The translations under genes and the position numbers were made by a program. A stretch of DNA of 64,000 nucleotides from positions 372,001 through 436,000 of the forward strand of contig NZ_AP019309.1 in assembly GCF_003925875.1 (NCBI RefSeq), in the 5' to 3' direction. This DNA is from Intestinibaculum porci (lineage in GTDB: Bacteria; Bacillota_I; Bacilli_A; Erysipelotrichales; Coprobacillaceae). This document shows, piece by piece, positions 1 through 9,877 of the stretch (positions within the stretch are counted from its first letter, which is position 1; each line of letters starts with the position of its first letter). Below the pieces are notes generated by a model. The model was not told where the DNA came from, searched no databases, and saw only the letters and a program-made list of their open reading frames with translations.

Positions 1-1869
1 CCAATGACTGGTTTAACAGCTGAAAAACACGATGCATTCTTAGAACCAACTCACGATGGTAGTGCGGTGTTAGAATTCAGTGGTAAAACATTAAGAAAAG
101 GTGAACCTGATGCTTCTTCATTCCCTTCAGGCGGTTTACGTGCAACATTCGAAGCGCGTGGCTATACTGCTTGGGACTGTACATCACCAGCCTTTGTAAA
201 AGATGGTTCATTATATATTCCAACATTATTCTGTTCTTATACTGGTGAAGCATTGGATAAGAAAACACCTTTATTAAGATCTGTTGATGCTTTATCGAAA
301 TCATCAGTACGTTTATTAAAGAAATTAGGCTTGGAAGACGTGACAAGCGTATCTGCTTCAGTAGGGGCTGAACAGGAATATTTCTTAGTCGCTGATGAAT
401 ATTATCAGAAACGTATGGACTTACGTTTAACTGGCCGTACTTTATATGGTTCAATGGCTCCTAAAGGACAGGAACTTGAAGATCATTACTTTGGTTCAAT
501 CAAACGTAAAGTCGGTGCTTTCATGAAGGACTTAGACCGTGAATTATGGAAATATGGTATTCCTTCAAAGACAAAACATAACGAAGTGGCACCAGCACAG
601 CATGAAGTTGCCTGTGTTTACGCAAAGGTGAATATCACTACTGATAACAACCACTTATTAATGCAGATCGCTCAGGATATCGCTAAGAAACATGGTTTAA
701 GATGCTTATTACATGAAAAACCATTCGATGGCGTGAACGGTTCTGGTAAACATAACAACTGGTCAGTTACGACAAATACTGGTGTGAACTTATTCAATCC
801 AGGTCCAAACCCAATTGAAAACTTACCTTTCTTAGCTACTTTAGCAGCAACTATTAAAGGTGTTGATGAATACGCTGAATTATTAAGAATGTCCGCTGCC
901 AGCGCTGGTAACGATCATCGTTTAGGGGCGAATGAAGCACCACCAGCTATCATCTCAATCTTCTTAGGGGAAGAATTAGATGACTTAGTAGATACCATCG
1001 TGAATGGCACTGCGTTAAGTGATAACACGAAAGAAAGATTCAAAACGGGGGTTGCCGTTGTACCTGATTTCTCTAAAGATACAACTGACCGTAACAGAAC
1101 ATCTCCATTTGCCTTCACAGGTAATAAATTCGAATTCCGTGCCGTTGGTTCAGCACAGTCAGTCGCTGGTCCAAACACTGTTTTAAATACCATCTTAGCT
1201 GAAGAATTTGATCAGATCAGTGATGCCATTGATGCTGGTGAAAAACCAATGGATATCATCAAGAGATTCTTATCTGAACATAAACGTATCATCTTCAATG
1301 GTGATGGCTATTCTAAGGAATGGGAAGAAGAAGCGGCAAGACGTGGCTTACCAAACAACAAGAATACCGTTGATGCGGCAGACTGCTTATTAGATGAAAA
1401 GAATGTAGAATTATATTCTAAACATGGTGTTTATACAAAAGTCGAATTAGACTCACGTTATGAAATTATGTTAGAAAACTATTCTAATACCCTTCAGGTT
1501 GAAGGTTTAACGGCCTTAAAGATGGCGAAGAATGAAATCTATCCAGCCGTTGTTAAATACATCGGTAAAGTCGCTAAAGACGCAAAAGACTTAGCGGAAT
1601 TAGGCGTTGATAACAGCTTCTTAAAAGCAAACTTAGAAGAATTAACCACTTTAGCAACGAAGATGAATGCCCAGATGGCTACCTTAGAAGAAAAGATCAA
1701 TACTGTCAGATCTGCAGACTTAGACGTCAAGGAAACCGCTGTTTTCTGGCGTGATGAAGTCTTAACAGCAATGGCTGATTTAAGAGCTACTGCTGATAAG
1801 TTAGAAACATTAGTTGATGAAAAAGATTGGCCAATGCCTAACTACGTTGATTTAATGTTCGGTATCTAG
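1..1869 (+). CDS. glnN: Type III glutamine synthetase, 5' end outside the window
   Basis: Catalyses ATP-dependent condensation of glutamate and ammonium to glutamine in the cytosol. The visible 622 codons start in frame at base 1, just before the conserved MTGLTAEKHDAF block. GSIII enzymes are about 700 residues, so roughly 70-100 N-terminal residues lie upstream, and the ATG at base 4 is internal. Family blocks seen are EQEYFLVD-like (GAEQEYFLVADEYY), the metal and glutamate-binding NEVAPAQHE, the GSGKHNNWS stretch and RTSPFAFTGNKFEFRAVGS. These are diagnostic of the large GlnN/GSIII class rather than GlnA. It is followed by a clear hairpin terminator, so it ends its transcription unit. No frameshift is seen. 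Confidence 0.96.
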   Translation, partial: PMTGLTAEKHDAFLEPTHDGSAVLEFSGKTLRKGEPDASSFPSGGLRATFEARGYTAWDCTSPAFVKDGSLYIPTLFCSYTGEALDKKTPLLRSVDALSKSSVRLLKKLGLEDVTSVSASVGAEQEYFLVADEYYQKRMDLRLTGRTLYGSMAPKGQELEDHYFGSIKRKVGAFMKDLDRELWKYGIPSKTKHNEVAPAQHEVACVYAKVNITTDNNHLLMQIAQDIAKKHGLRCLLHEKPFDGVNGSGKHNNWSVTTNTGVNLFNPGPNPIENLPFLATLAATIKGVDEYAELLRMSAASAGNDHRLGANEAPPAIISIFLGEELDDLVDTIVNGTALSDNTKERFKTGVAVVPDFSKDTTDRNRTSPFAFTGNKFEFRAVGSAQSVAGPNTVLNTILAEEFDQISDAIDAGEKPMDIIKRFLSEHKRIIFNGDGYSKEWEEEAARRGLPNNKNTVDAADCLLDEKNVELYSKHGVYTKVELDSRYEIMLENYSNTLQVEGLTALKMAKNEIYPAVVKYIGKVAKDAKDLAELGVDNSFLKANLEELTTLATKMNAQMATLEEKINTVRSADLDVKETAVFWRDEVLTAMADLRATADKLETLVDEKDWPMPNYVDLMFGI

Positions 1870-1900
1870 AAAGGAGGGGGATGACCCCTTCTTTTGTTTT
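1870..1900 (+). terminator. Rho-independent terminator of glnN
   Basis: Ten-pair stem AAAGGAGGGG with CCCCTTCTTT (one G-U pair) around a five-base loop, followed by a T-rich stretch, directly after the glnN stop codon. Confidence 0.85.
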
Positions 1901-1945
1901 CAGGATCAAGCATTTCAGGGGTACTCATTATTTATCATTTTGTAG

Positions 1946-2031
1946 TTGGTTTTTTTAAATAATTTGATACAATCATTCCTGTAGATGGCACTCGGTGCAA
2001 AGAAAGTCCACGTTTATTCGTGGATTTTTTC
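1946..2031 (+). ncRNA. Candidate small RNA with own promoter and terminator
   Basis: A sigma-A-like promoter (TTGGTT at 1946-1951, 16-bp spacer, TACAAT at 1968-1973) is followed by two hairpins. The first is GCAC-TCG-GTGC at 1988-1998. The second is TCCACG-TTTATT-CGTGGA at 2007-2024 and runs into six Ts. The predicted transcript is about 50 nt, starts near 1980 and holds no ORF with a ribosome site. I do not recognise a known RNA family. It could instead be an orphan terminator catching read-through from glnN. Confidence 0.4.
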
Positions 2032-2082
2032 TATTTTGTTTAGAGTGACGCGAGGACTATTTTTTTCATTCAGGTGAGATTG

Positions 2083-2112
2083 TTTTCAATTATTGAAAGG
2101 ATATGATATAAT
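2083..2112 (+). promoter_or_regulatory. Promoter of the GNAT gene
   Basis: TATAAT at 2107-2112, with TTTTCA at 2083-2088 as a weak -35 (18-bp spacer). The start site would be near 2119, just before the ribosome site. Confidence 0.55.
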
Positions 2113-2138
2113 TATCGTACAGCGTGGAGGTGCTCAAT

Positions 2139-2600
2139 ATGCGAATTAGATTATACAAACGAGATGATCTCGATGATATTATGAAGTTATATTACAATGC
2201 CGTTCATAACATTAATGCGCAGGACTATTCTGATGATGAATTAGATGTCATGGCCCCGCAGACTGCTGATCGTTATCACTGGGAAGCCAGTCTAGCGAAG
2301 AATCATACCATCGTTGCCGAAGGCGATGAAGGCTTACTTGGTTTTGGGAATATTGGCAGTACCGGTTTTCTCGATTGTCTTTATGTCGATGTCGATCATC
2401 TTCATGAAGGGGTCGCTGAGGCGATGTTAAAACACTTGGAAAACTATGCCAAAGCGAAAGGCAATCACATTATTAATGTGTATTCACCAATTACTGCTCA
2501 GGCCTTTTTTGAAAAACATGGCTATGCATTGATCGAAGAAGCGATCAGTGAGCATAAAGGTGTGCGTATTTTAAAATATCTTATGGAAAAGAAATTCTAG
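2139..2600 (+). CDS. GNAT family N-acetyltransferase
   Basis: A 153-residue single-domain acetyltransferase expected to move an acetyl group from acetyl-CoA to an unidentified amine. It begins IRLYKRDDLDDIMKLYY, the usual beta1-alpha1 of GNAT enzymes. A mid-region FLDCLYVDVDHLHEGVAEAML matches motif A (Q/RxxGxG/A region, here degenerate with HEGVAEA), and it ends with FFEKHGYALIEE, the conserved motif B. The ATG at 2139 is preferred over the in-frame GTG at 2124 because GGAGGTG at 2126-2132 sits at proper spacing. It is a single-gene unit between its own promoter and terminator. The substrate cannot be named. Confidence 0.85.
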   Translation: MRIRLYKRDDLDDIMKLYYNAVHNINAQDYSDDELDVMAPQTADRYHWEASLAKNHTIVAEGDEGLLGFGNIGSTGFLDCLYVDVDHLHEGVAEAMLKHLENYAKAKGNHIINVYSPITAQAFFEKHGYALIEEAISEHKGVRILKYLMEKKF

Positions 2601-2625
2601 TCCCTCCCGCAGGGACTATTTTCTT
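2599..2625 (+). terminator. Terminator after the GNAT gene
   Basis: Seven-pair stem AGTCCCT/AGGGACT with loop CCCGC, followed by ATTTTCTTTT. The left arm begins in the stop codon. Confidence 0.85.
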
Positions 2626-2642
2626 TTCTAAAAAAGAAAAAT

Positions 2643-4113
<1,471 letters not shown>

Positions 4114-4115
4114 CC

Positions 4116-4143
4116 TTGCAAAAATGCACATGATCGCTATAAT
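4116..4143 (+). promoter_or_regulatory. Promoter of vanZ-like gene, start site at the ATG
   Basis: TTGCAA at 4116-4121, 16-bp spacer, TATAAT at 4138-4143. Initiation about seven bases later falls at or next to the ATG at 4151, so the mRNA would have almost no leader. Confidence 0.6.
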
Positions 4144-4150
4144 GGGGGTC

Positions 4151-4594
4151 ATGAAAAAGATAAAATATTATATTCCCGCGATGATTATGCTGTGTGTGAT
4201 CTTTGGCTTCTCTGCCCAAAACGGCAATGATTCCGGTCATTTATCAGATAGTATTTACTATTTCTTACAGGCTCATGTACCTTTGCCTTTCGCCAAGGAT
4301 ACGATGACCTTTGTCATTCGTAAATGTGCCCATATGACTGAGTTTGGGCTGTTAGGCTTATCATTCTTGTATGGTTTCTCACATAGCTTCTCGCAGCACT
4401 TATACAAAGTCTCTCTGGCACTGGTGTTTGTTTGCGGCTGTCTGGATGAATTCCATCAGCGCTTCAGCGCTGGGCGTTCGCCATCACTGCGTGATGCGCT
4501 CATTGATACCACCGGCGCTTTGATCTTCTTAAGTATCACGTACTTCATAACGCATCGTCAAAAAAGGGAAAATCGCGTATTAGAAAAGGTATAG
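4151..4594 (+). CDS. VanZ family membrane protein
   Basis: A 147-residue integral membrane protein with four hydrophobic segments. It carries the VanZ hallmarks FSAQNGNDSGHLS after the first helix, RKCAHMTEFGLLGLSFLYG, and DEFHQRFSAGRSPSLRDALIDTTGA before the last helix. VanZ proteins are linked to teicoplanin resistance in the vanA cluster, but stand-alone chromosomal members have no firmly assigned reaction. The ATG at 4151 is chosen because a strong promoter overlaps the in-frame codons upstream (from 4124). It converges with the ABC-F gene and shares a bidirectional terminator with it. Confidence 0.9.
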   Translation: MKKIKYYIPAMIMLCVIFGFSAQNGNDSGHLSDSIYYFLQAHVPLPFAKDTMTFVIRKCAHMTEFGLLGLSFLYGFSHSFSQHLYKVSLALVFVCGCLDEFHQRFSAGRSPSLRDALIDTTGALIFLSITYFITHRQKRENRVLEKV

Positions 4595-4614
4595 GCTCAC
4601 GTCTATACCTTTTA
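4584..4614. terminator. Bidirectional terminator between vanZ-like and ABC-F genes
   Basis: Perfect ten-pair stem AAAGGTATAG/CTATACCTTT with flanking A and T runs. It contains the stop codons of both convergent genes. Confidence 0.9.
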
Positions 4615-6462
4615 TTCCTGCAGATTTTCCCATTCTTCCATCAAAGCTTCTAATTGTGTATTGAGCTTTTCAATTTCATCATTTAAAGCATTGTACTTTT
4701 CATAATCATTGATGATCTCTTCCTCATTTAATAAGGCTTCTTTTTCACTGATCGTATCTTCTAAAGCAGAAATTCCTTCTTCTAGCTTTTTGATACGGTT
4801 TTTCGTTTTACGATCTATTTCTCTTTTGGTAATCGTTACCGGTTTGTCTTTCTTTTCCTCAATGATTGGATGCTTATGAGCCATGTAATAGTCATAATCA
4901 CCTTCATAGGTATGGGCCCCATGAGGCGTCATCTCAATGACTTTAGTCGCGATTTTATTAATAAAATAACGGTCATGGGAAATAAAGAGAATCGTTCCCG
5001 GGAAATCTAATAAGGCATCTTCTAATACTTCTTCACTCTGAATATCCAAATGGTTTGTTGGTTCATCAAGGATCAGGAAGTTCGCTTTATTTAAAAGCAG
5101 TTTGATCAGAATGACACGACCTTTTTCGCCGCCGGATAGATCACCGATCGTTTTAAAGACATCTTCGCCTTTAAAGAGAAAAGTCGCACAAATATTACGA
5201 ATCTCGGTATTAGTCATACGTGGGTAGGTATCGGAAATCTCATCAAAGATGGTTTTGCTCATATCCAATGATGTCTGTTCCTGATCGTAGTAGCCGATCA
5301 TCACTTTGACGCCAATTTTAATTTTGCCATGCGTTGGCGTGTAATCATGTAAAATGAGATGGAACATCGTTGTTTTGCCAATTCCATTAGGACCTAATAA
5401 GGCTGCTTTATCACCGCGTTTGATCTCAAAGGAAATGCCATCAAAAAGCGGATGATCAAAGGCCATCGCCAAATCTGTCACTTTCAAAACATCAAAGCCC
5501 GACACAACTTCTGGATCAAAGGCAATGCGAATACTTTGCGGCAAAGCTTCGGGCCGATCCAAGTGTTCCATTTTAGCGAGCGCTTTTTCTTTGGATTCCG
5601 CGCGTTTCACCTGTTTTTCCCGGCCATAAGATTTGAGCGTATCAATCGACTGCTGCATGCGTTTGATCTCTTTCTGGTTATTGAGATAATGCTTGAGTTC
5701 CACATCGCGATTATGTTTTTTAATGCGCGCATATTCACTGTAATGACAGTTATAGATCGTGGATTTGCCATGCTCAATTTCCATGATGGAATTGGTGACC
5801 TGATCGACAAAGTAACGATCATGGGACACCACAATGAGGGCTTTCGGATAGTTCTTGAGATAAGTTTCTAACCATTCAATCGATGCTAAATCGAGATGGT
5901 TGGTCGGTTCATCAAGTAATAATAAATCTGGTTTACGCAGTAATAACTGGCCTAAGCCAATACGGGTTTTCTGTCCGCCGGAAAGAATCCGCATCGGCGA
6001 CGACCACATTTCTTCGGGGAAACCCAACCCGTTGAGAACGCCTTTGATCTGCGATTCCATCTCATAGCCATTGGCGGCATCAAACTGTGCGCTTAAGGCA
6101 TCATATTCATGCATGATCTCATCGAGATGAGTGCTATTAGCCATCTGATTTTCAAGTTCGCGTAAACGTCTTTCAATCCCCATTAACTGGGCAAAGGGTT
6201 CTTCTAATGTTTCATAAATGCTTTTGTCTAAATCGAAGGCATGTTCCTGTGAGAGGTAGCCTATTTTTACTTGTTTTGCGATGGAAAGGGAGCCGCTGTC
6301 ATAGCTTTCTTCACCGGTTAAAATATGGAGCAGAGTGGATTTCCCAGCCCCATTGACCCCAATGATCGCTAATTTATCATGGTCTTCCATCTTGAATGTT
6401 ACATCTTTTAAGACGTCCTGACTAAGGTAAGACTTGCTTAAAGAGGAACAAGAGAGTATCAT
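4612..6462 (-). CDS. ABC-F family ATPase
   Basis: A 616-residue soluble protein with two ABC domains and no membrane segment, the ABC-F layout. Domain 1 has GVNGAGKST, LSGGQKTR and LLLDEPTNHLD. A charged linker of about 80 residues (P-site tRNA interaction motif region) follows, then domain 2 with GPNGIGKTT, LSGGEKGR and FLILDEPTNHLD. It ends with a 70-residue coiled coil rich in Lys/Glu. ABC-F proteins act on the ribosome (translation factors such as EttA, YfmR and Uup, or antibiotic protection). The sequence does not settle which, though the long C-terminal coiled coil resembles the YdiF/Uup-like housekeeping types. It is transcribed alone, leftward. Confidence 0.92.
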   Translation of the reverse strand: MILSCSSLSKSYLSQDVLKDVTFKMEDHDKLAIIGVNGAGKSTLLHILTGEESYDSGSLSIAKQVKIGYLSQEHAFDLDKSIYETLEEPFAQLMGIERRLRELENQMANSTHLDEIMHEYDALSAQFDAANGYEMESQIKGVLNGLGFPEEMWSSPMRILSGGQKTRIGLGQLLLRKPDLLLLDEPTNHLDLASIEWLETYLKNYPKALIVVSHDRYFVDQVTNSIMEIEHGKSTIYNCHYSEYARIKKHNRDVELKHYLNNQKEIKRMQQSIDTLKSYGREKQVKRAESKEKALAKMEHLDRPEALPQSIRIAFDPEVVSGFDVLKVTDLAMAFDHPLFDGISFEIKRGDKAALLGPNGIGKTTMFHLILHDYTPTHGKIKIGVKVMIGYYDQEQTSLDMSKTIFDEISDTYPRMTNTEIRNICATFLFKGEDVFKTIGDLSGGEKGRVILIKLLLNKANFLILDEPTNHLDIQSEEVLEDALLDFPGTILFISHDRYFINKIATKVIEMTPHGAHTYEGDYDYYMAHKHPIIEEKKDKPVTITKREIDRKTKNRIKKLEEGISALEDTISEKEALLNEEEIINDYEKYNALNDEIEKLNTQLEALMEEWENLQE

Positions 6463-6526
6463 ATTTCATCACCGAAGAGTATTCTATCATAATTGTATGA
6501 ATATTTGAGAAAAAGTTGAATTTTCA

Positions 6527-6554
6527 TTGAATTTACAGTTGTATAAAGTATAAT
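6527..6554 (+). promoter_or_regulatory. Promoter of gntR
   Basis: TTGAAT at 6527-6532, 16-bp spacer, TATAAT at 6549-6554. The -10 box overlaps the palindromic operator that follows. Confidence 0.7.
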
Positions 6555-6563
6555 TGTATACAA
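6554..6563. promoter_or_regulatory. Palindromic operator TTGTATACAA on the gntR promoter
   Basis: Perfect 10-bp palindrome between the -10 box and the expected start site, a repressor position. The surrounding 14 bases TAATTGTATACAAA recur identically at 47025-47038. FCD-type GntR regulators such as MdcY/MatR are known to use ATTGTATACAAT-like sites, so autoregulation by the adjacent gene is the simplest reading. Confidence 0.65.
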
Positions 6564-6590
6564 AGAAACACTTATGAAAGGAGGCTTTCT

Positions 6591-7271
6591 ATGCCATCAC
6601 ATAATTTATTTGAATCTGCCAAGCATGGCACATTGGGGAATAAAATCTTTGACTTATTACGCGATCGTATCCTTAACGAAGAATATCATACAGGTGAGAA
6701 ACTCAATGAACTGACCTTAGTAAAAGAGCTCAATATTTCCCGGACCCCGATTCGGGAAGCGTTAAAACAGTTAGAGTTAGAAGGTCTGGTGGAAAGCATT
6801 CCTAATAAAGGGGTGTATGTCAAAGGCTTTTCACCGCGTGATATCGATGATATGTTTGAAATTCGTAAGGAATTAGAGGCTTTAGCCATTAAAATGGCGA
6901 TTGCCCGGATGGATGAAATTCATCTTGCGAAGATTAAAGATGTCTTTGATTTAATGGAGTTCTACACCGCTAAAAAAGATCAGGCAAAGGTGGATGAACT
7001 CAATATTCTCTATCATGAAACGATTTATCAGGCGACCCAGTCGAATTACTTTGAACAGTTATTAAAAGATATTCATTATTATGTTTCAGTGACCTCCCGG
7101 CACTGTTTAAAGGATGTCTCAAGAATGGATACCGCCTTGGAAGAACATCGGGCGATTCTGGAAATGATTGAAGATCAGGACGAAGATGAAGCGGCTGCCT
7201 TGGTGCGTCGGCATATTGCGAAAACACAGATGTTAGTCAGAAAATATTATGCAAAAGAGCGCGATCATTAG
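6591..7271 (+). CDS. GntR family transcriptional regulator, FadR/FCD subfamily
   Basis: A 226-residue DNA-binding regulator. The N-terminal winged helix has LGNKIFDLLRDRIL, then GEKLNELTLVKELNISRTPIREALKQLELEGLVE, the GntR signature. The C-terminal FCD ligand domain keeps three histidines, H142 (NILYHETIY), H186 (EEHRAIL) and H208 (RRHI). In this family such histidines bind a metal that helps hold small carboxylates. AAAGGAGG lies before the ATG. The gene overlaps its own operator and probably also controls the aconitase-family gene at 47.1 kb, which carries the same site. A citrate-like effector is therefore possible but unproven. Confidence 0.93.
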   Translation: MPSHNLFESAKHGTLGNKIFDLLRDRILNEEYHTGEKLNELTLVKELNISRTPIREALKQLELEGLVESIPNKGVYVKGFSPRDIDDMFEIRKELEALAIKMAIARMDEIHLAKIKDVFDLMEFYTAKKDQAKVDELNILYHETIYQATQSNYFEQLLKDIHYYVSVTSRHCLKDVSRMDTALEEHRAILEMIEDQDEDEAAALVRRHIAKTQMLVRKYYAKERDH

Positions 7272-7282
7272 TCGCTCTTTTC
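7253..7282 (+). terminator. Terminator of gntR
   Basis: Perfect nine-pair stem AAAAGAGCG/CGCTCTTTT that spans the stop codon. Confidence 0.85.
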
Positions 7283-7323
7283 ATTTATTTGAAAAAGCGT
7301 ATACTGTGTGTGAGGTGAAACGT

Positions 7324-8463
7324 ATGATTACGAGAGCCAAACATAAAACCTTAACGATCAAAGGCTCAGCCCGGCTGATTGCCGTTTCCGATATCCATGG
7401 GCACTTAGATCGCTTTAAGGCTCTTTTAAGGAAAGTTCACTATAATCCCTTGGAGGATTATTTGGTGATTATTGGTGACTTTGTGGAAAAAGGAGATCAG
7501 GTGTTAGAAACGATTCATTACCTGATGTATCTCTCGCAGTTTCCCAAATGCATCATTTTACTTGGTAACTGTGAATGGGCTTTAGATGCCTTATTACATA
7601 TTCCGGAACTCGCTATTGAAATACCGCGTTATCTCAAACGTGTTTCGGCTAATGGCTTAATTCGCACCCTTTATCATGAAGGCCATTATGATGATGGGCA
7701 TGAAACGATGCTAGGCATGCAAAAACAAATGGTCCAGAAGGTTGCCCAAGAGTTTGCCTTTATCGAAAGTCTGCCAGTGACCCTCAATGTCAATAATAAG
7801 CTGATCTTTGTCCATGCGGGCTTAGAAAATCGTGATAACTATAAAGAATGTGGCCTCTCGAGTTATTTAGAGATGCAGCGCTTTTTAGAAATGGGTCATC
7901 CGTTTAAACAAACAGTGGTGGTTGGTCATTTACCAACTTCTAACTATGATCCCGCGCATATCTGTAATGATATCATCATCGATGAAAAGAAACGGATTAT
8001 TGCCATCGATGGCGGGACTGGTGTGAAGATGATCTCACAGCTCAATGCCTTGATTATTCATTTTGAAAATGGCCAGAGGCGTTATGAGAAAGAGAACGTG
8101 ATGCCGCTGCCGACCATGCGTGTGCGCTGCGATGTAGCTGGCGATCCTGGTCCTGATCATAAGATTGCCTTTCCTCACTATGAGGTGGAGATGATTCATG
8201 AAGGCGAGCAGTTTAGTCAGTGTTATCAGGAAGATACCAGTGCTTTATTAATGATTAAAAATGAGTTTCTTTATGAAAGAAACGGACAGCTTTATTGTTT
8301 GGATGATTACTGCGATCATCAGATGACTTTGCATAAAGGTGATTTGGTGAAAGTGGCAGGAATTTATGGGGATTATGCCTATGTCTCTTTCCATCAGGAA
8401 GTAGGCTGGGTCAAACTTGATTTTTTAGAAGGTGCAGAACATGGCAAAGAAGAAAAAAACTAA
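7324..8463 (+). CDS. Calcineurin-like metallophosphoesterase with C-terminal SH3-like tail
   Basis: A 379-residue phosphoesterase. Metal-site motifs are SDIHGH (residues 22-27), GDFVEKGD (51-58), GNCE (81-84), VHAG and GHLPT. The usual GNH is GNC: Cys83 replaces the catalytic His, as in YfcE-like phosphodiesterases. Residues past about 280 form a separate small domain (LHKGDLVKVAGIYGDYAYVSF) resembling an SH3 fold. The ATG at 7324 behind GAGGTGAAA is preferred to a start inside gntR at 7249. It overlaps the next gene by 23 bases, so the two are probably translationally coupled. That gene is a peptidoglycan hydrolase, hinting at an envelope-related role. The substrate is unknown. Confidence 0.85.
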   Translation: MITRAKHKTLTIKGSARLIAVSDIHGHLDRFKALLRKVHYNPLEDYLVIIGDFVEKGDQVLETIHYLMYLSQFPKCIILLGNCEWALDALLHIPELAIEIPRYLKRVSANGLIRTLYHEGHYDDGHETMLGMQKQMVQKVAQEFAFIESLPVTLNVNNKLIFVHAGLENRDNYKECGLSSYLEMQRFLEMGHPFKQTVVVGHLPTSNYDPAHICNDIIIDEKKRIIAIDGGTGVKMISQLNALIIHFENGQRRYEKENVMPLPTMRVRCDVAGDPGPDHKIAFPHYEVEMIHEGEQFSQCYQEDTSALLMIKNEFLYERNGQLYCLDDYCDHQMTLHKGDLVKVAGIYGDYAYVSFHQEVGWVKLDFLEGAEHGKEEKN

Positions 8464-9874
8464 AACCAGATCATTTGTATTGATTTTATTAGTCGTCTGC
8501 CTGTTAGTGGGGGCAGGGGCTTTCTATATCCAGAAGAAAAAAGAAAAGCATCCCATTTCTACCAGGGTTGTCTTAGTCAAAAAAGTATGCAAATTAACGA
8601 GTGAAAAAATCAGTTATACAACATATTTAGGACAAAGCTTTATCGCTGATGGCGTCAATAAAGACACGTATCATGTCTATAGCTATTATCATGAGAAAAA
8701 GATCGAAGGCTATTTACCAATCAAAGATTTACAGGTCTATCACTTTGACCCTTCCTTTGAAAACAATATTGCCTTATTCCCTGAGAGCTATCGGATGCAG
8801 TTACGCTACCTGCATGCCCTCTATCCTCAATGGGTCTTTAGTCCGATGACGATTAAACGCAAGTTTAATAAAACCGCGAAAACGTATCAGAAAAAAGCTT
8901 TAACGAGCTTTACCGCTTCCCAGATGATCGCTTCCAATAAGATTGTCGAAGGTAATGTCTGGCGTCGCGCTTCCCTGGATTTAACGCGTTATGTTTTAGA
9001 TCCGCGTAATGCGCTTTATGCCGACCGGGCTGTTGTTTTTGAACAGATGGTCTATAACTCTGCAGAATCATTAGATACGATCAAACAGATGTTAAAGGGG
9101 ACGGCATTAGAAGGCAATGATCCGCAAAGCGGGAAAAGCTATGCGGAATTATTACAGGCTGCCTGTCTGAAATACAATATTTCATTATCGAATATTGCGG
9201 CGCGTGCCAAGCAGGAAAACGGTGCGGGCGGGCTAGGCCTTAAAGGCGGTCAGGTCAAAGGCAAGACCTATTACAACATTTTTAATATTGGCGCTAATAC
9301 CGGCGCGCGTTCAGGGATTGTCTACGCTTCGAAAAAGAAGTGGACAACGCGTAAAAAAGCGATCTATGGCGGAGTGGCTTATATCTGTCATCATTATGTC
9401 AATAAAAATCAGATCACGCTCTATCTGCAGCGTTTTGATTTATTAAGGAAGAAGCTTAATACGAATATTTATATGACCAATATTACTGCGCCGATTGAAG
9501 AAGCGCGTCATATGATGGATGGTTATGTCAATACAAATAGTGCCGGGATCTCCCGTGCTTTAAGTATTCCGGTGTATAAGAAAATGCCTGACCCAGTTAA
9601 GTATCCGATTGCGACGCTGCGCACTGATTTAAGTATTATTACGCAAAACAATTCTTTAAAACAGGTGAAGGTTTCTTATCATGCCTCGCAAAAATATACC
9701 GGTAATGAAATTACCCCTAAAGTAACGTTAAAAGATGGCAATAAGGTGCTTAAGAAGAATGTCGATTATTATCTTTCTTACGCTTCCAACAAAACAACCG
9801 GCAAGGGGAAAATCCATCTGATTGGACTTAATGACTACTATGGTAAAGTGACAAAAACTTTTACGATTGCGTAA
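8441..9874 (+). CDS. Membrane-anchored N-acetylglucosaminidase
   Basis: A 477-residue envelope enzyme expected to cut the glycan strands of peptidoglycan. A lysine-rich start and one hydrophobic helix (about residues 10-30) anchor it. A short SH3-like stretch follows, then a glucosaminidase domain (about residues 170-350) with SLDLTRYVLDPRNAL, the catalytic-region IAARAKQENGAGGLG and YYNIFNIGA. This is the LytD/Atl-type fold. The last 75 residues (SYHASQKYTGNEITP, SYASNKTTGKGKIHL) form an Ig-like domain. GAAGGTG before the ATG at 8441 fixes the start inside the preceding gene. An array of 11-bp TAAG repeats begins just past the stop. Confidence 0.9.
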   Translation: MAKKKKTKTRSFVLILLVVCLLVGAGAFYIQKKKEKHPISTRVVLVKKVCKLTSEKISYTTYLGQSFIADGVNKDTYHVYSYYHEKKIEGYLPIKDLQVYHFDPSFENNIALFPESYRMQLRYLHALYPQWVFSPMTIKRKFNKTAKTYQKKALTSFTASQMIASNKIVEGNVWRRASLDLTRYVLDPRNALYADRAVVFEQMVYNSAESLDTIKQMLKGTALEGNDPQSGKSYAELLQAACLKYNISLSNIAARAKQENGAGGLGLKGGQVKGKTYYNIFNIGANTGARSGIVYASKKKWTTRKKAIYGGVAYICHHYVNKNQITLYLQRFDLLRKKLNTNIYMTNITAPIEEARHMMDGYVNTNSAGISRALSIPVYKKMPDPVKYPIATLRTDLSIITQNNSLKQVKVSYHASQKYTGNEITPKVTLKDGNKVLKKNVDYYLSYASNKTTGKGKIHLIGLNDYYGKVTKTFTIA

Positions 9875-9877
9875 AAA

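Noticed and set aside
77-454. Minus-strand open frame inside glnN
   Set aside because: Lies wholly opposite a conserved, well-coding gene, has no ribosome site and no recognisable domain.
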